Positions 1 to 6,667 of a stretch of 10,140 bases of DNA are shown here, one piece after another (position 1 is the first letter of the stretch; every line of letters begins with the position of its first letter). The translations under genes and the position numbers were made by a program. Origin of the DNA: CAZFHZ01 sp964519015 (GTDB lineage Bacteria > Blakebacterota > Blakebacteria > Blakebacterales > CAYUVJ01). The stretch spans positions 1 to 10,140 of the forward strand of contig CAZFHZ010000113.1 in assembly GCA_964519015.1 (NCBI GenBank), in the 5' to 3' direction. The notes under the pieces were generated by a model. It was not told the origin of the DNA and searched no databases. It saw only the letters and a list, made by a program, of their open reading frames with translations.

Positions 1-391
1 CGACCGCATCGGCCGGCGTCGACTCATCGTCCTCGGGATGGCGCTGGTGGTGCCTCTGGGGGTGCTCCAGGGGTACGCCTCTACGACCTTCCTGTTGGCC
101 CTCGACCGGTTCCTGCTGGGTATCGCCACGGCGATGGTGGTGGCACCCAGCTACGCCATGGTGGCCGATCTGGGCATCCCCGGCCTGCTCGTGCGTCAGA
201 TGAGCATGATGACCATGTCGTTCGGGCTGGGCGTGGCGATCGGTCCCCTGATCAGCGGGACGCTGGCCGGGGTCTTCGGTTTCGAGGTCCCCTTCCTGGT
301 GGGGGGCGGGCTCTGCCTGACGGTCTTCACCCTCCAGCTCCTCTACCTCAGGGAGACGGTGATCCCCGGACAGGCCGTCCGGGCCACCTGA
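1..391 (+). CDS. MFS transporter, C-terminal part (5' end outside window)
   Basis: The frame is open from base 2 to a TGA at 389-391, giving 129 residues that begin outside the window. The first residues read D-R-I-G-R-R-R, which is the cytoplasmic loop motif (DRxGRR) of major facilitator transporters, found between TM2/3 and again between TM8/9. What follows is four hydrophobic segments at about residues 8-26, 31-56, 68-93 and 98-116, then a short polar tail, which fits TM9-12 of a 12-TM carrier. The third segment has a GLGVAIGP stretch typical of drug- or sugar-efflux members. The protein should sit in the inner membrane and move a small solute, but the substrate cannot be told from this half. 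An internal ATG at 38 is not a believable start because it would cut off the loop motif. A 217-base gap separates it from the next gene, so it is probably the end of its own transcription unit. Confidence 0.85.
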   Translation, partial: DRIGRRRLIVLGMALVVPLGVLQGYASTTFLLALDRFLLGIATAMVVAPSYAMVADLGIPGLLVRQMSMMTMSFGLGVAIGPLISGTLAGVFGFEVPFLVGGGLCLTVFTLQLLYLRETVIPGQAVRAT

Positions 392-398
392 GACTCGC

Positions 399-422
399 TC
401 CCCGGGGTTCTCGATCCGGGGA
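399..422 (+). terminator. Possible terminator hairpin after MFS gene
   Basis: TCCCCGG at 399-405 is the perfect inverse complement of CCGGGGA at 416-422, with a 10-base loop. It starts eight bases after the MFS stop codon. There is no run of T after it, so if it ends transcription it is not a classic intrinsic terminator. The CCCCGGGG core is also self-complementary, and such GC palindromes occur by chance in DNA of this composition. Confidence 0.35.
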
Positions 423-560
423 CGGGCTGCGATCTCATTCGGGTGCAACGGACCGCCCGCAGGGACGTATCAGGATGGGGACAGAGGTTCAGGAGAGGGG
501 GGTGGCTTGCGGCACGTCGGTCCCCCATGTTGATTGAATGATAGTGCCCATCCGCTCGCT

Positions 561-580
561 CCTCCCGTATGCCCGGGAGG
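561..580 (+). promoter_or_regulatory. Hairpin in the tatT leader
   Basis: CCTCCCG at 561-567 pairs perfectly with CGGGAGG at 574-580 around a six-base loop (TATGCC). The hairpin ends 28 bases before the chosen tatT ATG at 609, and would lie in the mRNA leader if transcription starts near 545. Its right arm carries a GGGAGG purine run resembling a Shine-Dalgarno sequence, so folding could hide it, but that run is too far from the ATG to be its main ribosome site. The role is unknown. Confidence 0.35.
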
Positions 581-608
581 GTGGCCGTCCCGGAGTCGGC
601 CCGATCCG

Positions 609-1562
609 ATGATCTACCGTCGATCCCATATCCTGCTCCTGAGCCTGCTCCTGCCGCTGGCGGCGGGAGGGTGCTCGGTCCGGCGCATGGCGGTCGGAGT
701 GGTGGCCGACGCGCTCTCCGGGGAAGGGGCGGGTTCCTACCAGACGGACGATGATCCCGAGCTGGTCGGGGAGGCGCTCCCCTTCAGCCTCAAACTGATG
801 GAGTCGATCTTGCGCGAGGCTCCGGAGCACCGGGGACTGCTGGTGGCCACTGCCTCCGGTTTCGTCCAGTACGCCCACGGCTGGGTGCTCCGGCCGGCCG
901 AGCAGCTCGAGGCGAGCGACCTGCCGAAGGCCCGGGAAGGACGAGCCCGGGCGAACCGTCTCTTCCTGCGGGCGCTCGACTACGGACGACGGGCGCTCGA
1001 AGTGGGACGGCCCGGTTTTGCCGGGGAACTCTTTCAGGAGCCCGAGCGGGCGGTCACCCGGCTGGAGCGGGAGGATGTGCCGGCCATGTACTGGACGGCG
1101 GCCGCCCTCGGTTCGGCCATCGGCACCGCCAAGGACGACATGTCCCTGGTGGCCGACCTGCCGGTGGTCGCCGCCCTGACCGGCCGGGCGCTCCAGCTCG
1201 ATGAGGCCTGGGGGGACGGGGCCCTGCACGAGCTGGCGATCACCCTGGAGAACGGCCGGCCGGACGGTCCCGACAGCGGGGTGCCCGCCGCCGAGCGGCA
1301 CTTCGAACGGGCGGAGATCCTGGCCGAGGGGCGCAGCATCAGTCATCTGGTGACCATGGCCGAGACGATCTGCGTGCGGACCCAGGACCGGGCACGCTTC
1401 CAGGCCCTCCTGGAGCGGGCGCTGGCCTTCGACGTGGACTCCTGCCCGGAGACCCGGCTGGCCGGTCTGCTCGCCCAGGAGCGGGCGCGCTGGCTGCTCG
1501 GCCGCATAGACGAGCTCTTCTTCATGAGAGAGGGAGTCACCGATGGGCGGTATCCGACGTAG
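609..1562 (+). CDS. tatT: TRAP transporter TatT component, TPR-like lipoprotein
   Basis: This 317-residue protein matches the TRAP transporter T-component family (TatT, known from Treponema pallidum). That family is an alpha-helical lipoprotein built from TPR-like hairpins which associates with the periplasmic binding protein. The N-terminus has two arginines, a hydrophobic stretch and a lipobox A-G-G-C with the lipidated cysteine at residue 22. Recognisable family blocks are DDDPELVGEALPF (47-59), LLVATASGFVQYAHGW (77-92), DVPAMYWTAAALG (156-168), DLPVVAALTGRALQLDE (183-199), HFERAEILAEG (231-241) and RARWLLGRIDELFF (292-305). The open frame reaches back to an ATG at 534, but that would put 25 polar residues before the lipoprotein signal. 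The ATG at 609 is preferred, with a GGAG 13 bases upstream. The gene overlaps dctP by 20 bases in another frame, so the two are probably translationally coupled. The identity is recognised from remembered family patterns; the function in ligand delivery is inferred from Treponema. Confidence 0.9.
   Translation: MIYRRSHILLLSLLLPLAAGGCSVRRMAVGVVADALSGEGAGSYQTDDDPELVGEALPFSLKLMESILREAPEHRGLLVATASGFVQYAHGWVLRPAEQLEASDLPKAREGRARANRLFLRALDYGRRALEVGRPGFAGELFQEPERAVTRLEREDVPAMYWTAAALGSAIGTAKDDMSLVADLPVVAALTGRALQLDEAWGDGALHELAITLENGRPDGPDSGVPAAERHFERAEILAEGRSISHLVTMAETICVRTQDRARFQALLERALAFDVDSCPETRLAGLLAQERARWLLGRIDELFFMREGVTDGRYPT
1531..1536 (+). promoter_or_regulatory. Ribosome binding site of dctP inside tatT
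   Basis: AGGGAG lies six bases before the ATG at 1543, within the last codons of tatT. It supports the overlapping start of the binding-protein gene, and therefore translation of dctP by ribosomes arriving from or ending on tatT. Confidence 0.6.
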
Positions 1563-2556
1563 CGTGGGGGCGGGGGTGATGGTGGTAGCGTTCCTCTGCC
1601 CGGGAGCGGCCCCTGCGGTCCGGGCGCAGCGCCCGATCACGGTGAAACTGGCCACCCTTGCACCTAACGGGTCAGCCTGGCACGAACAGCTCAAGGACCT
1701 GGCCGCGCAGTGGTCCCAGGCGAGCGGCGGCCGGGTGGTGCTGCGCATTTATCCGGACGGGGTGGCCGGGGATGAACCGGATGTGATCCGCAAGATCCGG
1801 ATCGGTCAGCTCCAGGCCGGTTCGCTGACCAACGCCGGCGGCCTCTCCCGGATCAACCCGGCCGTCTTCGCTCTCTCAATCCCCATGAACGCGACCACCT
1901 GGGAGGCCCACCTGCGGGTGCGGGAGGCGCTCGAACCGAGGCTGGAGGCGCTGCTGGCCGAGGACGGGTTCATCGTGCTCAACTGGGGGGATGTGGGCTG
2001 GGCCCGATTCTTCCTGCCGGCTCCCGACCCATCGGTCGAGACGGTCAAGAAGTACAAGATGTTCACCTGGGTGGGGGACCCCACGGCCGAGCTGTGGCAG
2101 CGGGCCGGCTTCCGCCTGGTACCGCTTCAGACCACCGACATCCTGACGGCGCTGCAGACCCGGCTGATCGACGCCTTCTCGACGACGCCGCTGGTCGCCC
2201 TGTCCAGCCAGTGGTTCCCCTTCGCCCCCTACATGGTCGAGATGCCCTGGGCCCCCCTGGTCGGGGCCACCATCATCGATCGGAAGGTATGGGAGCAGAT
2301 CCCGGAGGACCTCCGGCCGCGCCTGATGGCGATCGCGCGAGCGTTCGGAGATGTGCTCCAGGAAGAGGTCCTGCGCATGGAGGAGGCCGCCATCAAGGCC
2401 ATGCAGGAGCGTGGACTCACCATCGTCCGTCCGACCGACGAACAGCGCACGGCCTGGCGCGATGCGCTCCGGGCCGGTTACCCGCAGGTCCGCGGCACCC
2501 TCATCCCGGCCGACCTCTTCGACGAGGCACTGAGAGCCGCCATCGGCGGCCGCTGA
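1543..2556 (+). CDS. dctP: TRAP transporter substrate-binding protein (DctP/TatP type)
   Basis: This 337-residue exported protein captures the ligand in the periplasm and hands it to the DctQM permease. Residues 1-28 are a signal peptide (RR, a hydrophobic core, then A-V-R-A before Gln29), and no lipobox cysteine is seen. The mature protein begins with the DctP opening (ITVKLATLAPNGSAWHEQL, 32-50), then RVVLRIYPDGVAGDEPDVIRK (64-84, with the G-x-x-G-D-E turn), LNWGDVGW (146-153), and DILTALQTRLIDAFSTTP (199-216), the family's allele of the usual 'ALQTGxVDA' block. In most DctP proteins a 'LKGLKIR' segment supplies the arginine that salt-bridges a carboxylate ligand. Here the matching stretch is VKKYKMF (168-174), so the arginine position holds Phe174. 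The same divergence is known for TatP of Treponema, whose pocket is more hydrophobic. The gene overlaps tatT and is followed after one base by dctQM. Family call very sure; ligand unknown. Confidence 0.93.
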   Translation: MGGIRRSVGAGVMVVAFLCPGAAPAVRAQRPITVKLATLAPNGSAWHEQLKDLAAQWSQASGGRVVLRIYPDGVAGDEPDVIRKIRIGQLQAGSLTNAGGLSRINPAVFALSIPMNATTWEAHLRVREALEPRLEALLAEDGFIVLNWGDVGWARFFLPAPDPSVETVKKYKMFTWVGDPTAELWQRAGFRLVPLQTTDILTALQTRLIDAFSTTPLVALSSQWFPFAPYMVEMPWAPLVGATIIDRKVWEQIPEDLRPRLMAIARAFGDVLQEEVLRMEEAAIKAMQERGLTIVRPTDEQRTAWRDALRAGYPQVRGTLIPADLFDEALRAAIGGR

Positions 2557-2557
2557 C

Positions 2558-4408
2558 GTGGGCGCCCCCGACACCTTCATCCCAACCGACGGTATGGGGA
2601 AGGTCCCCCGGGGGATCGGAGCCCGGGTGTCCGCGGTCCTGTCCGTCATCGGCCTGACGGCGATGGTGCTCATACCCCTGGCCGAATCGCTCGGCCGGCG
2701 CACCGGCTGGTTCTTCATCCCGGGGGCCGCCCTCTGGGTCCAGCACCTGACCCTCTGGATCGGGCTGCTGGGCGCCATCCTGGCCTCCTATGGAGGCCGG
2801 CACCTCTCGATCGCCATGGCCGGGTTGATCCGCCACCAACGGGTGCGCTCGGTCCTGGAACTCCTCTCCACCTCCGGGACGGTGGGCATCCTGCTGGTCC
2901 TGGTCTGGGCCTCGAGCCATCTGGTGCTCAGCCAGACAGCGAGTCCGGAGACGATTGGTGGCTGGTTCCCGGTCTGGGCGGCCCAATTGGCCATGCCGCT
3001 GGCCTTCCTGATGATGGCCATCGGCCGGCTTTTCCGGACCTGGAGCGGGCTGAAACCCTTCCTGCTGGCTGTCGGACTGGCCCTGCTGCTGGGTCCCGCC
3101 CTCGCCCTGGTGCCGGAGATGCTCCGCGGTTGGTTCGCCCTGCCGGGGATCGTGCTGATCGTCCTGCTGGCTATCGTCGGGATGCCCCTCTATGCCGTGC
3201 TGGGCGGAGCGGGGCTGCTCCTCTTCTACGCCGGGGGGGTGACCACGGCGGCGGTGCCGGCCGAGACCTACCGCATCGTTACCCAGCCGGTGCTTCCCAG
3301 CATCCCCCTCTTCGCCCTGGCCGGAGTGGTCCTGGCTTCCGGGGGTGCCCCCCGGCGGCTCATCCGGCTCGTCCAGGCCTGGACCGGCTGGCTGCCCGGC
3401 GGGGCGGCCATCGCCACCGTGGTGGGCTGCGCCGCCTTCACCGCCATGACCGGCGCTTCCGGGGTGACCATATTGGCGCTCGGGGCGCTCCTCTTCCCCG
3501 TGCTGATGGCAGCCCACCGCGATGAACGCTTCAGCCTGGGGCTGCTGACCGCCTCCGGTTCGATCGGGCTGCTCTTCCCACCGAGCCTGCCGGTCATCCT
3601 CTACGGTGTCTACGGCCGGGTGGCCATCGACCGGCTCTTCGTGGCCGCGCTGGTCCCCGGGCTGCTCCTGCTGCTGGTGGTCATCCTCTACAGCCTGTTC
3701 GCGGTACGCTCCCCCGGCCGGGTGAGCCCACGGTTCGAGCTGCGGGAGGCGCTGGCCGCCACCGTGGGCGCCTGGGCGGACCTGCTGCTCCCCGTGCTGG
3801 TACTGGTCGGGCTCTTCGGCGGGTTCATGACCCTGGTCGAAGTGGCCGCCCTGGCCGCCCTCTGGGCGCTGGTGCTGGAGACGGTCATCCACCGGGAACT
3901 CGACCTGTGCCGGCGCCTGCCCGGAGCCATGGTGGAGACCGCGCTGCTGGTGGGGGCCCTGCTGGCCGTACTGGGGCTGGCGCTCGGCCTGGTGGCCTGG
4001 CTGGTGGACGCTCAGGTGCCGCTGGCCGTGGCCGACTGGGTCACCGCCCATATCGGCTCGAAGTTCCTCTTCCTGCTGATCCTGAACGCGCTGCTGCTGG
4101 TCGTCGGGGCCCTGATGGACATCTTCTCGGCCATCGTGATCACCGTCCCGCTGATCCTGCCGGCCGCCCAGGCCTTCGGGATCGACCTGGCCCACCTGGG
4201 GGTAATCTTCCTGGCCAACCTGGAGCTGGGGCACCTGACCCCGCCGGTGGGGATGAACCTCTTCCTGGCTTCGCTGCGGTTTGAGAAGCCGATCGTGGAG
4301 GTTCTGAAGGCCTCAGTCCCCTTCCTGCTCATCTTCGCGGTCTGGGTCCTGCTGGTCACCTACCTGCCGGTCCTCTCGGTCGGGGTGGCGGACCTGCTGA
4401 TGCATTGA
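2558..4408 (+). CDS. dctM: Fused TRAP transporter permease DctQ-DctM
   Basis: This 616-residue inner-membrane protein joins the small (DctQ) and large (DctM) TRAP subunits, and is about the length of other fused QM proteins such as SiaQM of Haemophilus. Residues 25-160 hold four hydrophobic helices with the DctQ pattern (WIGLLGAILASYGGRHLSI, 67-85). A further helix at about 166-188 links to the DctM half (about 192-612). DctM landmarks are GMPLYAVLG (208-216), SIPLFALAG (248-256), FTAMTGASGVTILALGALLFP (294-314), GSIGLLFPPSLPVILYG (334-350), GALMDIFSAIVITVPLILP (517-535) and GHLTPPVGMNLFLAS (558-572). The TGASG and TPPVG loops correspond to the ion-binding re-entrant hairpins of this elevator-type secondary carrier. 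I chose the GTG at 2558, one base after the dctP stop; an in-frame ATG at 2594 (residue 13) is possible and would leave all helices intact. No clear ribosome site is seen at either, consistent with coupling. The last 53 bases overlap the opposite hexosaminidase gene. Confidence 0.93.
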   Translation: MGAPDTFIPTDGMGKVPRGIGARVSAVLSVIGLTAMVLIPLAESLGRRTGWFFIPGAALWVQHLTLWIGLLGAILASYGGRHLSIAMAGLIRHQRVRSVLELLSTSGTVGILLVLVWASSHLVLSQTASPETIGGWFPVWAAQLAMPLAFLMMAIGRLFRTWSGLKPFLLAVGLALLLGPALALVPEMLRGWFALPGIVLIVLLAIVGMPLYAVLGGAGLLLFYAGGVTTAAVPAETYRIVTQPVLPSIPLFALAGVVLASGGAPRRLIRLVQAWTGWLPGGAAIATVVGCAAFTAMTGASGVTILALGALLFPVLMAAHRDERFSLGLLTASGSIGLLFPPSLPVILYGVYGRVAIDRLFVAALVPGLLLLLVVILYSLFAVRSPGRVSPRFELREALAATVGAWADLLLPVLVLVGLFGGFMTLVEVAALAALWALVLETVIHRELDLCRRLPGAMVETALLVGALLAVLGLALGLVAWLVDAQVPLAVADWVTAHIGSKFLFLLILNALLLVVGALMDIFSAIVITVPLILPAAQAFGIDLAHLGVIFLANLELGHLTPPVGMNLFLASLRFEKPIVEVLKASVPFLLIFAVWVLLVTYLPVLSVGVADLLMH

Positions 4409-6461
4409 GCAGGCGGCCGACCGCCGGGGCGACCATGATGAGCAGTTCGGCCTGCGGGCGCCGGGCCGTCTCCACCACCGCCTGGAGGGCGGCCAGGTCC
4501 TCCCCCTCGGGTGGGAGCCGCGTCTCCAGGGCCACCAGCGCCTCCTGCCCCACCGCCGCCAGACCGGCCAGCGCCCGCACCAGCGGTTCGGCTTCCATCA
4601 GCAGGGCCCGTTCCTGGAGGTGGGGGTAGAGGGCACTCGGGAGCTCCTGCCAATCGGCCAGGCAGACGCTGATGAAGAGCCGGTCCGCCGCCGCCCCGTC
4701 GGGGTCGGCCAGGAAACGGTCGACCGCCAGAGAGAAGGCGCGTGCGGTCAGACTTTCGGGCCGGGTGGCGTCGACCAGCCGGTTGAGGGGGGTCAGGCTG
4801 GTGTAACGACCGGTGGCCGGCCGCTGGTAGCCTTTGACGGGCTCGAGCACGTCGCTGAGCGCTTCCAGCGGTTCCACCGGCAGATCGCCCACCAGCCGCC
4901 GGAGCATGAAGCGGCGGGCCGAGAGGTGGGTGAGCCCGAACTCATCCAGGTCACGGCTCAGGGTATCCAGCCGGCGGTAGAGGTCATCCTCGTCGGTGAC
5001 GGTGGCGGTCGACCAGAGCCGTTCGGCGATCGCGCCGGTCCGGGGCCAGATCCGGGAATCGATCGTCTCGGCCGAGACGAACTCGCTCCACATGCACGCC
5101 TCACCTCCCAGGATGAAGGTCTGCTCCCGGGGACTCAGCGCGGCCGCGGGACCTGAGAGCGGATCCACCCGGTAGTGACGGGCGGCCGGCTGGATATGGT
5201 CGAGGTACCAGCCGTTGGAGAGGATGGTGTGGCGTCCCTCCCGGGCGGCCTGCACCAGTCCCTCCATGCCCCGCCACGACTGGATGACGATCCCCGGCGG
5301 GAGGTCGGGGTGGAGGATCTCGTCCCAACCCACGATCGAGCGGTCCTCGCGGGCCAGGATCCTGGCCAGCTGCTGGTTGAAGTAAGCCTGGAGGGCATGC
5401 TTGTCGGCCAGGTCGTGATCGACCATGAAGGTCTGGATGCGTGGATTCTCCGCCCACTGGTCGCCGGGCACCTCGTCCCCCCCGATGTGCCAGTAAGGGT
5501 CGGGGAAGAGGTCGACCATCTCATCGATGAACTTCTTCAGGAAGGAATAGGTCTTCTTCGCGGCGGGGTCCATGTGCGGCTTCATGACTCCCCAGGTGCG
5601 CCCGATTTCGTAGGGACCGGGGCCGCTGGTCAGCTCCGGGTAGCCGACGAACCAGGCGGTGGTGTGCCCCGGCATGTCGAACTCGGGGACCACCCGGATC
5701 CCGCGATCCCGGGCGTAGGCCACGATCTCACGGACCTCGGCCTGGGTGTAGTAGTTCCCGTCCGAACCCAGCTCGTGCAGCTTCGGGTACTTCCGGCTCT
5801 CCACCCGGAAACCCTGGTCCTCGGAGAGGTGCCAGTGGAGGACGTTCAGCTTGACGGCCGCCATGCCGTCCAGGTTGCGCAGGATGACCTCGGGGGGGAT
5901 CCAGTGGCGGCAGGCGTCGATGAGCAGTCCGCGCCAGGGAAAGCGCGGAGTGTCCTCTATGGCCACGGCCGGCACGCCGAAACCCTGGCCGTCCGGCCGC
6001 ACCAGCTGCAGGAAGGTCTCCAGGCCGCGCAGCACCCCGACCGGGGTGTCGGCCTCCAGGACGGCCCGCTCCGGATCCACAGTGAGCCGGTACGACTCGT
6101 CCTCCCGCCAGGTCTGGACCTTCTCCCCGCGGCCCGTGCAGTGCACCAGCAGCCCGGCCCAGGCCCGGCCGGCCTGCTCCCGGCCGGGGAGGGGGATGGT
6201 CCCGGTCCGGGTCGCCAGCCGCTCCTCGAACCGCTCCAACGCCCGCTCCAGGCGGGGCTCCGAGTAGTCGGTCAGCAGGGCGTAGAAGCCCCCGTCGACG
6301 GCCAGGCGCCCCGTCCGGAGTTCCACCCGGGAGGGCCAGGGGAGCAGGTCGAGGCCGGCCCGGGCGGCCGGGTCGTCCTGGGCCCGGACGGCCGCGGGCA
6401 GCAGGAGCAGGGACAGGAGCGGGAGCAGGAAGGGTCGCGAGGGAAGCGGAGCGGTGCGCAT
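4356..6461 (-). CDS. Secreted family-20 beta-N-acetylhexosaminidase
   Basis: This 701-residue glycoside hydrolase family 20 (GH20) enzyme removes terminal GlcNAc or GalNAc from oligosaccharides by substrate-assisted catalysis. Residues 1-27 form a signal peptide (Arg2, Leu-rich core, A-V-R-A before Gln28), so it acts in the periplasm or outside. Residues 37-170 resemble the GH20b N-terminal domain. The catalytic barrel runs from about 171 to 490: WRGLLIDACRHWIPP (176-190, substrate arginine 177), KLNVLHWHLSEDQGFR (204-219), VVPEFDMPGHTTAW (257-270), WHIGGDEVPGDQW (324-336) with the catalytic Asp329-Glu330 pair, SNGWYLD (415-421) and GGEACMWSE (452-460). All key residues are present, so it should be active. 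About 210 further residues form a mostly helical C-terminal part. The frame extends upstream to 6617, but the start at 6461 begins the signal peptide and has a GAGG nine bases ahead. The 3' end overlaps dctQM by 53 bases, tail to tail. Confidence 0.95.
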   Translation of the reverse strand: MRTAPLPSRPFLLPLLSLLLLPAAVRAQDDPAARAGLDLLPWPSRVELRTGRLAVDGGFYALLTDYSEPRLERALERFEERLATRTGTIPLPGREQAGRAWAGLLVHCTGRGEKVQTWREDESYRLTVDPERAVLEADTPVGVLRGLETFLQLVRPDGQGFGVPAVAIEDTPRFPWRGLLIDACRHWIPPEVILRNLDGMAAVKLNVLHWHLSEDQGFRVESRKYPKLHELGSDGNYYTQAEVREIVAYARDRGIRVVPEFDMPGHTTAWFVGYPELTSGPGPYEIGRTWGVMKPHMDPAAKKTYSFLKKFIDEMVDLFPDPYWHIGGDEVPGDQWAENPRIQTFMVDHDLADKHALQAYFNQQLARILAREDRSIVGWDEILHPDLPPGIVIQSWRGMEGLVQAAREGRHTILSNGWYLDHIQPAARHYRVDPLSGPAAALSPREQTFILGGEACMWSEFVSAETIDSRIWPRTGAIAERLWSTATVTDEDDLYRRLDTLSRDLDEFGLTHLSARRFMLRRLVGDLPVEPLEALSDVLEPVKGYQRPATGRYTSLTPLNRLVDATRPESLTARAFSLAVDRFLADPDGAAADRLFISVCLADWQELPSALYPHLQERALLMEAEPLVRALAGLAAVGQEALVALETRLPPEGEDLAALQAVVETARRPQAELLIMVAPAVGRLLNASAGPPPRPRGPAGR
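4412..4425. terminator. Short hairpin just after dctQM stop
   Basis: GGCGG (4412-4416) and CCGCC (4421-4425) pair around a CCGA loop, starting four bases after the dctQM stop codon and lying inside the 3' end of the hexosaminidase coding sequence. The stem is only five base pairs and no T-run follows on either strand, so a terminator role is only possible. No other end signal for the TRAP operon is visible. Confidence 0.2.
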
Positions 6462-6469
6462 CGATGGAT

Positions 6470-6475
6470 ACCTCG
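6470..6475 (-). promoter_or_regulatory. Ribosome binding site of the hexosaminidase
   Basis: Read on the minus strand this is CGAGGT, with GAGG nine bases before the ATG at 6461. It decides the start in favour of the signal-peptide methionine over upstream in-frame starts as far as 6617, which would add a long arginine- and proline-rich extension. Confidence 0.55.
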
Positions 6476-6508
6476 ATATGGGTCGTCGGGGCGACAGGTC
6501 ACGGGGGG

Positions 6509-6537
6509 AGTATAAAGCAGATGGACCGGGATGCGAA
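6509..6537 (-). promoter_or_regulatory. Candidate sigma-70 promoter of the hexosaminidase
   Basis: On the minus strand a TATACT hexamer (6514-6509; five of six to consensus) is preceded after exactly 17 bases by TTCGCA (6537-6532; four of six to TTGACA). Transcription would start near 6502 and give a leader of about 40 bases before the ATG at 6461. Placement and spacing fit the gene well. It is the only good promoter-like match I see in this divergent gap. Confidence 0.5.
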
Positions 6538-6667
6538 ACCGGGCGGTCGAAAGAGGCCTGACCCGGTCGCGTATCCCGATAAACGGACCTCGACTCCGGA
6601 CGGTTCGGAGGGTGCACAGCGACCTACGACCAGAAACGGGGAACACTCTTTCATCCGGGTGTTCACG

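Larger units (their letters stand above)
392..608. other. Intergenic region upstream of the TRAP operon
   Basis: This 217-base gap separates the MFS gene from the TRAP operon and should hold the operon promoter. The most AT-rich patch is at 528-545 (TGTTGATTGAATGATAGT). It contains a GATAGT hexamer at 540-545 that matches four of six bases of a housekeeping -10 box, but I see no convincing -35 partner at the right distance. Two hairpins lie here, one after the MFS stop and one before the tatT start; they are listed separately. No small gene with a good ribosome site was seen. Confidence 0.4.
6462..6667. other. Divergent intergenic region
   Basis: This 206-base gap lies between the start of the hexosaminidase (leftward) and the propeller lipoprotein (rightward). 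It holds the hexosaminidase promoter and ribosome site listed separately. For the rightward gene I see only weak candidates: a GATAAA at 6578-6583 without a -35 partner, and a GGGGAACACT at 6638-6647 that resembles an ECF -35 element but is too close to the ATG. No small gene is supported. Confidence 0.4.

Noticed and set aside
534..608. N-terminal extension of TatT from the ATG at 534
   Set aside because: It would place 25 polar, proline-rich residues before a textbook lipoprotein signal and would cover the leader hairpin; the ATG at 609 is the better start.
489..1748. A 419-residue minus-strand frame across tatT and the start of dctP
   Set aside because: It is antisense to two recognised genes and spans their junction; the composition is that of a shadow frame.
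2501..4234. A 577-residue minus-strand frame rich in Gln, Gly and His across dctQM
   Set aside because: Its composition is the reverse-strand image of Leu/Ala/Val/Gly codons of a membrane protein. It has no ribosome site or domain, and the plus strand has unmistakable TRAP motifs.
4356..6461. Idea that the hexosaminidase feeds its product to the TRAP transporter as a chitin or amino-sugar pathway
   Set aside because: The genes are convergent with separate promoters, the binding protein's ligand is unknown, and no amino-sugar kinase, deacetylase or regulator is present in the window.
5175..6515. A 446-residue plus-strand frame across the hexosaminidase
   Set aside because: It lies opposite a gene with an intact catalytic HxGGDE motif and signal peptide, and its translation is repetitive and unrecognisable.
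6524..6568. GACCGGG/CCCGGTC inverted repeat in the divergent gap
   Set aside because: The arms are seven bases with a 31-base spacer and there are competing near-copies; this is expected by chance in such GC-rich DNA.
6462..6617. 52-residue N-terminal extension of the hexosaminidase
   Set aside because: It would bury the signal peptide, crosses the predicted promoter, and the start at 6461 has its own GAGG.
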